From Eubacterium sp. (lineage in GTDB: Bacteria; Bacillota; Clostridia; Lachnospirales; Lachnospiraceae), in NCBI GenBank assembly GCA_022796875.1, contig JAAWJJ010000018.1, forward strand, positions 1-50,015: a stretch of 50,015 nt of DNA, in the 5' to 3' direction. The notes beneath the pieces were generated by a model. The model saw only the letters and a program-made list of their open reading frames with translations. It was not told where the DNA came from and ran no database searches. The position numbers and the translations under genes are program-made. Below are positions 6,562 through 15,737 of this stretch, in pieces. Each line of letters begins with the position of its first letter. The first letter of the stretch is position 1.

Positions 6562-7725
6562 CTATGATTCCCCTTTAAACAAACCGATTACTAATTTTAC
6601 TTCGCCTACGCCCAATCCAAGTTGTTTGGCAATGTCTGTTTCCGATAAACCATCCCGATATAAGTTTAATATCTGCCCGTTATGATTGGACCCGTTCTGC
6701 ATGTTCTGCGTATCCTGGACAGTTTGTGCCGCGCTTACTGCAGACGGCGCTTTTACGGCGGTTTTCTGTTGTAATTCCTGCATCATTGCCGCTGTCCTGG
6801 ATACGGCGGCATTTCCTGAGGCTGCAGCCGCAGCGGCGTTCCCGGTTTGTGATGCAATCACACGCCCCTGCCTGGCAGCCGTAGTACTGCCCTGACTTCC
6901 TGGCACGACACGGATCGATTGCGCGGATGCAATATTGTTACCCTGCTGTGCCGCCCTGGAACCCTGATTTCCGGAAACCGTTGCAGACGGCTGCGCGGTA
7001 CGGACTGCAGGCTGTTGAGCCGCAGTGCCGCTCTGTTTTCCGGAAGACGGCTGATTTGTCATTGCCGTTCCGGTGCCGCTCCGGTTTCCAGAAGACGGCC
7101 GATTGGATGATACTGTTCCGGCAGAGTTCTGCGGCACGGATACGTTTTGATTCTGGACGACTGTGCCGGTTTTCGGCTGCACCACTTCCTGCGGAATACC
7201 GTTTATGCCTTTTGCACTGTTCGCGGCTAATGCGGAATGTGCTCTGATCACTTCCTGCATCACATCTCCGGAAGCAGCGGAACCGGCTTGTCCGGCCAAA
7301 TTCTGTTTTTCTTTTGTATTTTTCTGTGCCAGAAAATCAGTGGCGCGCAAACTGCTTGCAAATTCCGTTAATTCCGTATGTTTATCATTCAGCATGCTGT
7401 ACAAAAACATGACTTCGTTATGATTCCTGTTGATATTATCCAAAACGGTATCCGAATATTCACTGATCGCCATGATCTTGGCATTTGTTTCTTTATCCAG
7501 AGCTACCTCCACTTTTTCCATAGAGGTATCAATAATAGAATCAAGCCTGTTATCTACATCTACCGAAGCCCGATTCAGTTCGTTTTCAATAATCTTTTTT
7601 AATTCGTCTTTGCTTAAACTCCCCAGATATTCCAATTCCTTTGGTGTAAGCTTCTCCGTTACCCGAAAACTGATCAGCATAAAAACAACGCCCAAAACAA
7701 TCAAAATAAGCTCTATTATAACCAT
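6562..7725 (-). CDS. DUF6115-type membrane-anchored protein, SwrB-like position
   Basis: A 387-residue protein with an N-terminal membrane helix (2-20), a charged helical or coiled-coil stretch (about 27-125), a very long low-complexity linker rich in Ser, Gln, Ala and Asn (about 140-335), and a C-terminal helix-turn-helix-like segment, LNLYRDGLSETDIAKQLGLG and following (about 352-380). This architecture and its place after sigD match SwrB of Bacillus, which activates flagellar export by acting on the switch complex; direct sequence similarity beyond the ends is not evident. The predicted HTH is unlikely to bind DNA at the membrane; in such proteins it may be a protein contact. AGGAGAA precedes the ATG. 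Confidence 0.6.
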   Translation of the reverse strand: MVIIELILIVLGVVFMLISFRVTEKLTPKELEYLGSLSKDELKKIIENELNRASVDVDNRLDSIIDTSMEKVEVALDKETNAKIMAISEYSDTVLDNINRNHNEVMFLYSMLNDKHTELTEFASSLRATDFLAQKNTKEKQNLAGQAGSAASGDVMQEVIRAHSALAANSAKGINGIPQEVVQPKTGTVVQNQNVSVPQNSAGTVSSNRPSSGNRSGTGTAMTNQPSSGKQSGTAAQQPAVRTAQPSATVSGNQGSRAAQQGNNIASAQSIRVVPGSQGSTTAARQGRVIASQTGNAAAAAASGNAAVSRTAAMMQELQQKTAVKAPSAVSAAQTVQDTQNMQNGSNHNGQILNLYRDGLSETDIAKQLGLGVGEVKLVIGLFKGES

Positions 7726-7734
7726 TTGTTTCTC

Positions 7735-8049
7735 CTAAATTTTTACATCAAAAGAATACCTCTGATTTTTTGCTGTTACTTTATCATCCTTTTGCTGCTG
7801 CTTCTTTCTGTTTTGCTTTTTCCCGCTATAAGAATTTTTTCCTTTTTCTTTTGCATCATACCTGGTTTCTTCTTTTTCCGATTCATCCGTCTGGCGAACC
7901 CGCTGAAGCTGGGTCTGTGCATTTTTTTCGATCTGTACTTCGATATTCTGCTGGCTTACTACCGGTTTATCGTTTTCCTGCTGCTGATTTTTACTGACAT
8001 CATGTGTATTCTGTATCATTCCATTAAAATCAACTGGCCGAATTGACAT
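7735..8049 (-). CDS. Small hydrophilic flagellar-operon protein, unknown function
   Basis: A 104-residue, highly charged protein beginning MSIRPVDFNGMIQNTHDVSK, with a Gln/Lys-rich middle and a C-terminal motif RYSFDVKI. No membrane segment or known domain. I recall proteins of this shape, with the same conserved ends, between sigD and the DUF6115 gene in other Lachnospiraceae. The start at 8049 lies 7 bases after GGGGTG, which is formed by the last codons of sigD; an in-frame GTG at 8058 is inside that site. Translation is therefore coupled to sigD. Confidence 0.65.
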   Translation of the reverse strand: MSIRPVDFNGMIQNTHDVSKNQQQENDKPVVSQQNIEVQIEKNAQTQLQRVRQTDESEKEETRYDAKEKGKNSYSGKKQNRKKQQQKDDKVTAKNQRYSFDVKI

Positions 8050-8054
8050 AGCTA

Positions 8055-8825
8055 TCACCCCTGATTATGTAAGATTCCCATATAACTCCCCATCTTCTTT
8101 TTCATTTTTCCCAATGCTTTTGTATGAAGCTGAGAAATTCTGGACTCTGACACTTCTAAAACTTTACTGATTTCTTTTAAATTCAAATCCTCATAATAAT
8201 AAAGCAAAATTACTTTCTGCTCTTTCTCCGTCAGTCCTTCTAAAGCTTCCTCCAGTTTCTGCTTTAACTCCTCTTTTGCAACCACTTCTTCCGGCTGGTC
8301 AAAATGAGAATTTCGGTGTGAATCCATCACCGGCTCCGCACCCTGTTCCATATACTCGTTCAGGGAAACCACATTTGTGGACTTTAACTGCATTTCCCAT
8401 TCCAACAGTTCTTTATCCGTGATCCCGAGTTCTTCTGCCACTTCGCCGTCAGTTGCATTTCTGCCGCTTCTGCTCTCTACGGCTTTAATGGCCTCATCAA
8501 TTTTTTTCTGTTTCTGGCGGACGGTTCTTGGAATCCAGTCCATTTTCCGGATCTGATCTAAAATTGCGCCGCGGATCCTTAAGCTGGCATAGGTTTCAAA
8601 CTTCACTTCTTTATCCATATTGAATTTGTCAATTGCATCAATCAAACCAAATATGCCGTAGCTAACCAAATCTTCATATTCCACATTGTAACCTAAATAC
8701 ATGCTAAGCCTTCCTGCTACAAGCCGGACTAAAGGCGCATATTCAATAATAATCTGCTCCCGCAAATCGGATGAGGGATTTTTCTGGTAATTATCCCACA
8801 ATTTTTCCTTATCCACTGCTTTCAT
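8055..8825 (-). CDS. sigD: Flagellar sigma factor SigD (sigma-28/FliA)
   Basis: A 256-residue sigma-70 family factor of the FliA/SigD group that directs transcription of late motility genes such as flagellin. Region 2 is visible around VEYEDLVSYGIFGLIDAIDKFN and continues through the -10 recognition helix; region 3 follows PRTVRQKQKK; region 4 has the helix-turn-helix LNLKEISKVLEVSESRISQLH near the C-terminus. The ATG at 8825 follows GAGAGG by 8 bases; an in-frame TTG at 8840 is part of that stretch. It sits near the operon end, so SigD comes last, which in Bacillus makes its level depend on transcript reaching the end. Confidence 0.95.
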   Translation of the reverse strand: MKAVDKEKLWDNYQKNPSSDLREQIIIEYAPLVRLVAGRLSMYLGYNVEYEDLVSYGIFGLIDAIDKFNMDKEVKFETYASLRIRGAILDQIRKMDWIPRTVRQKQKKIDEAIKAVESRSGRNATDGEVAEELGITDKELLEWEMQLKSTNVVSLNEYMEQGAEPVMDSHRNSHFDQPEEVVAKEELKQKLEEALEGLTEKEQKVILLYYYEDLNLKEISKVLEVSESRISQLHTKALGKMKKKMGSYMGILHNQG

Positions 8826-8889
8826 TAAATATCCTCTCAATCCATTTGATCATAACAACAGAAAGTTCTCCCCGCTTGCGCTTATCAGA

Positions 8890-9213
8890 TCACTCTTCGT
8901 CTTCGGAATGCGTTTGCTCCGAAGCTTTGTCTGCATCCTGTTTCGTATCCGCATCTTCTGATTCGTTACCTGAACTCTCTTCCAGGCTTTCCTCTTTCGT
9001 TTTCTCAGACTCTTCTGCCTCAGGATCCAGAATATTTACAAAGAACTTATTCACTACAATACGTATAATATGCCCCAAAATATAAAAGGCTATCAGTGTA
9101 ATAATTAATGCCGTCAGCATACTGCGCATTGGCACTCCCCTGATCAGGGACGCAGCACAGGAAACGCTTCCGCCGATCAGCATGATAATAACCGGTATTT
9201 GCCTGGTACCCAT
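8890..9213 (-). CDS. Two-helix membrane protein of the fla/che operon, unknown
   Basis: A 107-residue protein with two hydrophobic helices (about 4-24 and 30-54) followed by a strongly acidic Glu/Ser/Asp tail (about 63-107). GGAG precedes the ATG at 9213. It lies between cheD and sigD, a place empty in Bacillus. No family is recognised. The topology puts the acidic tail on one face of the membrane and suggests contact with a basic partner, which is an inference. Confidence 0.65.
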   Translation of the reverse strand: MGTRQIPVIIMLIGGSVSCAASLIRGVPMRSMLTALIITLIAFYILGHIIRIVVNKFFVNILDPEAEESEKTKEESLEESSGNESEDADTKQDADKASEQTHSEDEE

Positions 9214-9228
9214 CTGTAACTCCTTAAT

Positions 9229-9714
9229 TTAAATTGTTTTTACTGGCTTTCCTACGGATTTAATCAGAAAATCTCCTGTTTCGCAATGCAATTCCACGGT
9301 CCGTCCGTAATTTAACCCGGTATCCTGCGCTACCAGCCGGATTCCAAGCTGCTTTAGCTTTGCCTTACTGGCAAGTGCATTTCTTTCCCCGACATTTCCA
9401 ACCGAACTGGTGACATTCGTTTCAAACATTTTAGCGCCACCCGCTATTTTTGCAACCATACGCCTCCTGTTCGCCCCGGCCACAATCATTCGTTTCACAA
9501 GTTCCTCTATTCCTGTATCTGCAAATTTTGCAATATTGGTATTATTTTTTATCTGCGTACTGTCAGGCAGCATAATATGAGCCAATCCCCCTATCTTGGT
9601 TACAGGGTCATATATTGCAATACCTATACACGAACCCAGCCCCAATGTCGTAATGGCATCAGGCGCTTTGCAAATATTCAAATCTGCCATACCAACTTTT
9701 ATCATCTTGCCCAT
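9229..9714 (-). CDS. cheD: Chemoreceptor glutamine deamidase CheD
   Basis: CheD (161 residues) deamidates glutamines on chemoreceptors and binds CheC. The catalytic Cys29 is in LGLGSCIGI and the His46 in GGLAHIMLP; the conserved KIAGGAKMF stretch also fits. GGAG is 12 bases upstream of the ATG at 9714; an internal ATG at 9705 (MIKVGMAD) is the alternative. It follows cheC with a short gap as in Bacillus. Confidence 0.95.
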   Translation of the reverse strand: MGKMIKVGMADLNICKAPDAITTLGLGSCIGIAIYDPVTKIGGLAHIMLPDSTQIKNNTNIAKFADTGIEELVKRMIVAGANRRRMVAKIAGGAKMFETNVTSSVGNVGERNALASKAKLKQLGIRLVAQDTGLNYGRTVELHCETGDFLIKSVGKPVKTI

Positions 9715-9730
9715 TTCAACTTTTCGCTCC

Positions 9731-10345
9731 TTATACCGTAATACCTAATGCTTTCATAATAATAGAATAGGAATCCATATCCGGAAGCAGAATAAAAAAT
9801 CCTTCAATTTGCATTTCATCCCCAAATTCGGTCTGAATCAGCAAAGCACTGTCCCCATACTGTCCGAACTGAATCGCCGGAACGCTTAAAATCGAAGCTT
9901 CCATATCCACTGCGATACTCGGAACAGACGGAGAGATCGTAAGTCCAGTCAATCCGGCGAGCGCAGAAAGATAGGAACCGGCAATAATATTCCCGATTTC
10001 CTGCAATGCGGACAGATCCATATCGCTGAAAGGCTCTCTGTACGAAATATCCCTGCCCATAAGTTTGTTTACAAGATAATATGCCGATTCCATTGTCATC
10101 AAAAACATCATGCTTCCGGAGATATCATTTGTCACTTCGAGGAACACGCCTACGATCACTTCGTCTTCCGGGCCGATGGCCGTTGACAATTCCTGGAAAT
10201 CCAGCAAACGTACCTGCGGTACCTCCATATTCAAACGCAGATTCAACATATTGGAAATTGCTGTCGTAGCATTTCCGGCGCCGATATTCCCGATTTCCCG
10301 CAATACGTCAAAATACATTTCATTCATCTGATCAAAATTTTCCAT
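9731..10345 (-). CDS. cheC: CheY-P phosphatase CheC
   Basis: CheC (204 residues) dephosphorylates CheY-P and is stimulated by CheD. Both pseudo-symmetric active-site motifs are visible: EIGNIGAGNA (Glu17, Asn20) and EIGNIIAGSY (Glu116, Asn119). Length and order next to cheD are typical. A GGAGGGGGCG site precedes the ATG. Confidence 0.95.
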   Translation of the reverse strand: MENFDQMNEMYFDVLREIGNIGAGNATTAISNMLNLRLNMEVPQVRLLDFQELSTAIGPEDEVIVGVFLEVTNDISGSMMFLMTMESAYYLVNKLMGRDISYREPFSDMDLSALQEIGNIIAGSYLSALAGLTGLTISPSVPSIAVDMEASILSVPAIQFGQYGDSALLIQTEFGDEMQIEGFFILLPDMDSYSIIMKALGITV

Positions 10346-10451
10346 TACGCCCCCTCCTTAAAATCCTGTCTCGAAAAACTTTTCGGTGAAAAACTTCCTG
10401 CTCAAAAGTTTCCTGACGAAAGCGTGAACTCTTTCTTCTCGCTTACGCTCA

Positions 10452-10913
10452 TTATAGAATCTCTTCTTCAATAATGCTGCCAATCTCCAGCAATGATATT
10501 AACTGATCGTTGCTTTTTCCGATCCCGTTAATAAAATTGCTTTTTTCTTCTTTCATATCCTGGACGTTTCTGTCAATCTCATTTGCCGAAAGGCGTACTA
10601 CTTCTTTTACTTCATCGACAATAATGCCCACCGCACCCTGCTCCTCGATCTTTAAAATAATGATCCTGGAAAGGGATGTGATCTCGTCATCCTCAAGCCC
10701 CATACGTAACCGGATGCTCATAACCGGTACGATTTCACCGCGGAGGTTGATGATTCCTTTAAAATACATCTGGGCACTCGGTACACGCGTAATATTCTGC
10801 ATGATAACGATATTGTCAATATAACTGATATCGATCCCATACTGTTCGCTGCCGATCTTTACAACAATATATTGTTTGGATTCTCTTTCCATAGTATCTA
10901 AACTTTCCGTCAT
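10452..10913 (-). CDS. cheW: Chemotaxis coupling protein CheW
   Basis: CheW (153 residues) links chemoreceptors to the CheA kinase. The two SH3-like lobes fit throughout, with FKGIINLRGEIVPVMSIR and VGIIVDEVKEVV as conserved stretches. GGAGGTG precedes the ATG. It follows cheA by 15 bases. The 106 bases between it and cheC hold no gene that I can support. Confidence 0.95.
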   Translation of the reverse strand: MTESLDTMERESKQYIVVKIGSEQYGIDISYIDNIVIMQNITRVPSAQMYFKGIINLRGEIVPVMSIRLRMGLEDDEITSLSRIIILKIEEQGAVGIIVDEVKEVVRLSANEIDRNVQDMKEEKSNFINGIGKSNDQLISLLEIGSIIEEEIL

Positions 10914-10928
10914 TTCCGTTCACCTCCG

Positions 10929-13013
10929 TTACATTAGTGTATTGACATCCAGAATCAGAGCCACTTCACCGTCGCCCAGAATCGTAGCACCGCTAATCAC
11001 TTTATTTCCTTTGATATATTTACCGAGTGACTTAATAACGATTTCCTGCTGGCCGAACAGCTTATCTACGATAATGCCTGCCTGTTTATCGCCTTTTCGT
11101 ACGATAACCACAATCAGGGAATCTTTTTCCTCTTCTTCCGATCCCATATCCAACATGTGGTCCAGGCGAACCAACGGAATTACCGCGCCGCGCATATGTA
11201 TCACTTCTTTTGCCTGGACATAACGGATCTCGTCCACATTTATATTTTCGATGGACTGAATCGAGCCTAATGCAATCGCATATTTTTCTTCATGTATTTC
11301 CACCATCAGCGCCTGGATGATTGCTAAAGTAAGCGGCAGCCTGACAGTAAATTTGGAACCGACACCCAGGGAACTTTTCACTTCCACATCTCCGCCTAAC
11401 GCTTCAATGTTGGATTTTACCACGTCAAGGCCAACCCCGCGTCCGGAAATATCCGTAATCTCTTTTGCCATCGAAAAACTAGGCATAAATAAGAGGTCGA
11501 TAATCTCTTTCTGCGACAGGCTGTCTGCCTGTTCCTGGGTAAACATTCCTCTTTCTATTGCTTTTTGTTTTACGCGTTCCGTATCAATGCCGTTTCCGTC
11601 GTCCCCGACTTCAATAATGACGTTATTTCCTTCCTGGAATGCATTGAGGAAAATGGTGCCGACTTCCGGTTTTCCGCGCTCTGCACGCAGTTCCGTGCTT
11701 TCCAGGCCATGGTCTGCGGAATTACGGAGCAGATGCTGCAGCGGATCTCCGATCTGATCCACAACGGTACGATCCAGTTCCGTATCTTCACCGGTCATCT
11801 GCAGTTCCATCTTCTTATTCAAAGTCTTCGACAGATCGCGGATCATACGAGGGAATTTATTCACGACGCTCTCAATCGGCACCATACGAACTTTCATAAC
11901 GGATTCATGCAGATTGGTTGTAATTCTTTCCAGATACTCAATCTGCTCATGGAACAGCTGCGACTCAAAATTACCGTCATCTGACGTACTGATTGATACA
12001 ATCGAGTTTTTTGCAATAATCAACTCGCTGACCTGATTCATCAAAGCATCCAGTTTTTCGATATCCACACGGATCGTACGGTTTGTAACCGGTTTTCCCG
12101 CGCCTTTTTTCGCAGGCTGTTTTGCCGCAACCTGTTTTTTCGGAGCCTCCGGCGCTTTAGCCGCTTTTGCGGTTTCCGGCGCTTTGGCAATCTGCGTCTG
12201 CTCTGCCGCCGGTTCCTCCGTCCCGATATGGAAAACATCCGCGATGACGTCTTCTATTTCAGATACGGCTTTTGCCGCGCTTAATACCGGTTCCAGATCC
12301 TGGTCTGTTGACAGGCAGAACGTAAAATCGCTTTCAAATTTTTCGTCTTCAATATCGTTCGGACCCGGACGGTAGATGAGAATTTCACCAAACTCTTCCA
12401 CTGCCTTAAATACCAGAAAAGCCCTCGCAGCTTTTAACAGGCATCCGTCCTGAACATAAGTCGTAAATCCATATACATTCAGTCCTTTTTCCTGTGCGGT
12501 CAAAACAGCATGCTTTTCGTCTTCATTCAGCTCCAGATTCACGAACTTTTTTACAAATTTATTTCCGTCCTCCGCATTTTCCAAATTTGCAGCTTCCTGC
12601 TTCGGCGCTTCCGGTACCGGCTGTCCCAGCCCTTCCGCCAGAATACGGTTTAACTCCTGAATAATGGCCTCGTTATCATCCGTGCCTTCATCGGAAGTTT
12701 CTTTTACGTTATCCAGATAACCTTCAATTGCATCCAGACACTGAAACAGGATATCAATCAATTCACTTGTGACTTTCATCTTGTCACTGCGAACTTCCTG
12801 GAACACGTTTTCCATATCATGCGTCAGGCGCTGCATTCTCTTAAATCCCATAGTACCGGCCATTCCTTTCAAGGAATGGGCCGCACGGAAAATTTCATTG
12901 ATCGTATCTTTATTATCCGGCTCTTTTTCCAGCGTCATGATACAATCGCTTAAATCCTGCAAATGTCCATTTGTTTCATCAATAAAAATCTCAAGATATT
13001 GACTAACATCCAT
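10929..13013 (-). CDS. cheA: Chemotaxis histidine kinase CheA
   Basis: CheA (694 residues) autophosphorylates and passes the phosphate to CheY and CheB. Domains in order: Hpt (P1) with His46 in RAAHSLKG; a CheY-binding P2-like region (about 158-265); an Ala/Lys/Pro-rich linker (about 268-308); dimerisation P3 from about 312; the ATPase P4 with N-box RNSADHGLE (Asn431), G1 DDGNG (471-475) and G2 GRGVG (524-528); and the CheW-like P5 from about 570. All catalytic residues are present. It sits between cheB and cheW. Confidence 0.97.
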   Translation of the reverse strand: MDVSQYLEIFIDETNGHLQDLSDCIMTLEKEPDNKDTINEIFRAAHSLKGMAGTMGFKRMQRLTHDMENVFQEVRSDKMKVTSELIDILFQCLDAIEGYLDNVKETSDEGTDDNEAIIQELNRILAEGLGQPVPEAPKQEAANLENAEDGNKFVKKFVNLELNEDEKHAVLTAQEKGLNVYGFTTYVQDGCLLKAARAFLVFKAVEEFGEILIYRPGPNDIEDEKFESDFTFCLSTDQDLEPVLSAAKAVSEIEDVIADVFHIGTEEPAAEQTQIAKAPETAKAAKAPEAPKKQVAAKQPAKKGAGKPVTNRTIRVDIEKLDALMNQVSELIIAKNSIVSISTSDDGNFESQLFHEQIEYLERITTNLHESVMKVRMVPIESVVNKFPRMIRDLSKTLNKKMELQMTGEDTELDRTVVDQIGDPLQHLLRNSADHGLESTELRAERGKPEVGTIFLNAFQEGNNVIIEVGDDGNGIDTERVKQKAIERGMFTQEQADSLSQKEIIDLLFMPSFSMAKEITDISGRGVGLDVVKSNIEALGGDVEVKSSLGVGSKFTVRLPLTLAIIQALMVEIHEEKYAIALGSIQSIENINVDEIRYVQAKEVIHMRGAVIPLVRLDHMLDMGSEEEEKDSLIVVIVRKGDKQAGIIVDKLFGQQEIVIKSLGKYIKGNKVISGATILGDGEVALILDVNTLM

Positions 13014-13014
13014 A

Positions 13015-14091
13015 CTATTTTACCCCCACGTGTTTAATAATCGTCTGAGCAACTTCTGTAAGAGGAACGACCTCGTTTACCAATCCGGTTTCGGCTATCG
13101 CTTTCGGCATGCCGTATACAACGCAGCTTTCGGCATCCTGCGAAATAATATGCAGCTTTTTCTTTTTCTTCAGGGAAACAATGCCGTCTGTCCCGTCTGC
13201 ACCCATTCCCGTCAATACCACGCATGTAATCTCATCAAAAGTGCTGTTCCTTAAAGATTCATAAGTCAGGTTGGCATACGGCTTCAATCCGCCGACAGGA
13301 GGTGAATTGTCAAGATGTACTTTATGCGTACCGTCCGGACAAGGCACAATCTCCATATGTTTCCCTCCCTGCGCGACCAGCACCACGCCTTTTTGCAGAA
13401 TATCGCCTTCCTTACATTCACGGACTTCCAGTTCGCTGATCTGGTTCAAACGGTCCGCCATTGTTTTTGTAAATCCGATCGGCATATGCTGCACTAATAT
13501 CATCGGTGCATCCATGTTTTTCGGTAAAAACGGGATCACGCTCTGTAAAGATTTCGGTCCTCCAGTAGAACATGCCAACGCTACTAATTTTTTCCCTCCA
13601 CGGGATGACGGATAAACTGCCGCGGAACGCGTAGATTTGCTGAAAAGCTGTTTTGGCTTTGGCGGAGGCGTAAAAAGACTGGAAGTATTTCCGGTCTTCA
13701 ACACAGCCTTTAAAATCGCCAGCAGATTACTTCTAAATTCTTCTCCGTTCGCCTGTACGATATTACTCGGCTTTGTTACAAAATCCACCGCGCCCAACTC
13801 CATCGCGCGAATCGTTACTTCCGCATCTTTCGTGGTAAGCGTACTTACCATAATCACAGTGGCGCGAATCCGCTCTTTCTGAAGCCGTTCCAGAAGCTCA
13901 AGGCCATTCATACGCGGCATATTGACGTCAAGGACAATGCCCGCATATTTTTTTGCCTTGATCTTTTCATAAGCATCTAATCCGTCTCTGGCTACGTCTG
14001 TTGCTTCAAATACGTTGTCTGTATTGATTATATCACAGATAACCCTCCTCATGAGTGCAGAGTCATCAACCACCAAAATATTTTTTTTCAC
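13015..14091 (-). CDS. cheB: Chemoreceptor methylesterase/deamidase CheB
   Basis: CheB (358 residues from the chosen start) removes methyl groups from chemoreceptors when phosphorylated. The receiver domain has Asp9, Asp10 and phosphoacceptor Asp55; the esterase domain has the serine in ACSTGGP, the histidine in VQHMPIGFT and the aspartate in GMGADG. I chose a GTG start at 14091 because AAGGGGTGA lies just upstream and the protein then begins MKKNILVVDD, as in the family; an ATG at 14112 (7 codons longer, overlapping the previous gene by 16 bases) is the alternative. The methyltransferase partner cheR is not in this window. Confidence 0.95.
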   Translation of the reverse strand: MKKNILVVDDSALMRRVICDIINTDNVFEATDVARDGLDAYEKIKAKKYAGIVLDVNMPRMNGLELLERLQKERIRATVIMVSTLTTKDAEVTIRAMELGAVDFVTKPSNIVQANGEEFRSNLLAILKAVLKTGNTSSLFTPPPKPKQLFSKSTRSAAVYPSSRGGKKLVALACSTGGPKSLQSVIPFLPKNMDAPMILVQHMPIGFTKTMADRLNQISELEVRECKEGDILQKGVVLVAQGGKHMEIVPCPDGTHKVHLDNSPPVGGLKPYANLTYESLRNSTFDEITCVVLTGMGADGTDGIVSLKKKKKLHIISQDAESCVVYGMPKAIAETGLVNEVVPLTEVAQTIIKHVGVK

Positions 14092-14096
14092 TGTGC

Positions 14097-14843
14097 TCAC
14101 CCCTTTTTCCATAACTGCCTGCGTTCTTCATTAAATATGTATTTTATAATCTGCTCCTGCTTACTCTCACTTAAAGATAAAAACTGAACACGGGTCACAA
14201 ACTTTGCATTCACTCCTTCAATCGGGGAAGATTCTATCACTTCCCCCAATACATGATATGATTCCCGCTCACCTGCCGGTCCCAGTAAAAAATCAAGCAA
14301 TACCCTCTGTCCCTTTTCCAGCCTGGACGATGTCAGAAGTTTCATGCCGCCTCCGCTGATATTGATGGTGGATGCCTGATAAATTTCCACCGATTCCGTC
14401 GCTTCCTGATATCTGGTCGCCAGAAAACCATCCTGGGAACCGGTATCTTCTTCCGACTGTTCTGTCAGGGAATAACTGACGTCGATCATTTTATCCAGCC
14501 GGTAATACTGGCGTCTCTGATACTTTTCCAGCTTGTTCCGGATCAACCCCTGCAAAACAGGCATATTTCCGTCTTTCACGATCGACGTCACTTCCATATG
14601 GCCTTTATACACGGCGCTGTTTGTATAAAAAAGAGCTTCCAGCATTGCTCCGGCCGGAAATCGGATCATTTCTCCTCCGAGCATCGGGATTGCCATCTGG
14701 ATACGGCCGTTATCGTTAAGATCATAAATCTGGCTTTTAAAAACAAGGATCTCTTCCTGGGATTCTTTCTCCTGATTTGCCTCGATCTGGCTTAAAAGCC
14801 GGAGATCTACTTTATTTCCCGGTTTCAATACTTTCACATTCAT
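14097..14843 (-). CDS. PilZ-domain c-di-GMP receptor, YcgR/YpfA-like
   Basis: A 248-residue protein with an N-terminal YcgR-type flagellar brake domain and a C-terminal PilZ domain. The c-di-GMP binding motifs are present: RQYYR (RxxxR) followed by NISGGG ((D/N)xSxxG). Proteins of this type bind the motor when c-di-GMP is high and slow swimming. It lies between flhG and cheB, a position not used in Bacillus, tying it to the motility operon. AGAGGT precedes the ATG. Confidence 0.9.
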   Translation of the reverse strand: MNVKVLKPGNKVDLRLLSQIEANQEKESQEEILVFKSQIYDLNDNGRIQMAIPMLGGEMIRFPAGAMLEALFYTNSAVYKGHMEVTSIVKDGNMPVLQGLIRNKLEKYQRRQYYRLDKMIDVSYSLTEQSEEDTGSQDGFLATRYQEATESVEIYQASTINISGGGMKLLTSSRLEKGQRVLLDFLLGPAGERESYHVLGEVIESSPIEGVNAKFVTRVQFLSLSESKQEQIIKYIFNEERRQLWKKG

Positions 14844-14846
14844 ATT

Positions 14847-15737
14847 TTATATACCTCTGTCCCTGATTCTTGAAAAAAAATCTTTAAACATTTGCATAAC
14901 GCCCTTTTTTCTGATATATGTATTACATTTTCCGGAAACCAGATTTTCTGCCAACATGGCAAACGCTTCGGAAGAGGCTGCTCCCGGATTATCGATAGAG
15001 ATAGGGCACTGATGGCGGATCGCGCTCTCCATAGCGCTATCCCGCGGAATCATACCCACAAAATGCAGGTTTCCTTCCAAAAATTTATCTACCACGGCCT
15101 GAAGCTTATGGAATACTGCCTTTCCGTCCTCCTGGGAACAGACTTTATTTGCAACTACCTGGATCTGTGTCTGTTCTTTTTTGAAAGAAGGGTTAGCAAA
15201 CAGTGCCTTGATCAGAGAGTATGCGTCTGTCAGAGAACTGGGATCCGGCGTCAAAACCAACAATACTTCCGGACTAGCGATCACAAAATCCAATACGGAA
15301 TCCGCAATCCCGGCTCCGGTATCAATCAGGACAAAATCCGCCATCTCGTCCAAATTGGAAAGATTGTTTACAAAAAAAGTGATCTGGTCTTTATTCAGGT
15401 TGTTGAGGCCCGATATGCCGGAACCCGCAGAAATAAATTCAATCCCCCGCGGTCCTTTTGTAATAATATCCTGGATATTTCTTCCTTTGTAAATCATATC
15501 CCCGAGATTATATTTCGGTGAAGTTCCAAACATTACCTCAACGTTTGCAAGCCCGAAATCCGCATCAAAAACAATCGCCCTTTTCCCCATACGCTGTAAC
15601 TGGACCGCAAGATTTACCGCAATATTTGATTTTCCAACGCCGCCTTTTCCGCTCGTAATCGTTATCACCCTGGCAACATGCTTTTTCTTCTGTTCTTTGC
15701 CCTTAATGATATTTCTCAGTTGTTGCGCCTGATCCAT
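14847..15737 (-). CDS. flhG: Flagellar number regulator FlhG (MinD-like ATPase)
   Basis: A 296-residue MinD/ParA-type ATPase with the deviant Walker A motif GKGGVGKS (30-37), the DADFGLANVEVMFG stretch and the switch DTGAGIADSV. FlhG (YlxH) works with FlhF to set flagellar number and place, and in Bacillus touches the C-ring protein FliY. It directly follows flhF with no gap, as in most flagellated bacteria. Confidence 0.95.
   Translation of the reverse strand: MDQAQQLRNIIKGKEQKKKHVARVITITSGKGGVGKSNIAVNLAVQLQRMGKRAIVFDADFGLANVEVMFGTSPKYNLGDMIYKGRNIQDIITKGPRGIEFISAGSGISGLNNLNKDQITFFVNNLSNLDEMADFVLIDTGAGIADSVLDFVIASPEVLLVLTPDPSSLTDAYSLIKALFANPSFKKEQTQIQVVANKVCSQEDGKAVFHKLQAVVDKFLEGNLHFVGMIPRDSAMESAIRHQCPISIDNPGAASSEAFAMLAENLVSGKCNTYIRKKGVMQMFKDFFSRIRDRGI

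Noticed and set aside
10404..10454. 16-codon frame starting in the cheW stop (TAATG)
   Set aside because: Too short, no family, and it only reaches into the cheW-cheC gap; coupling by TAATG is common by chance.
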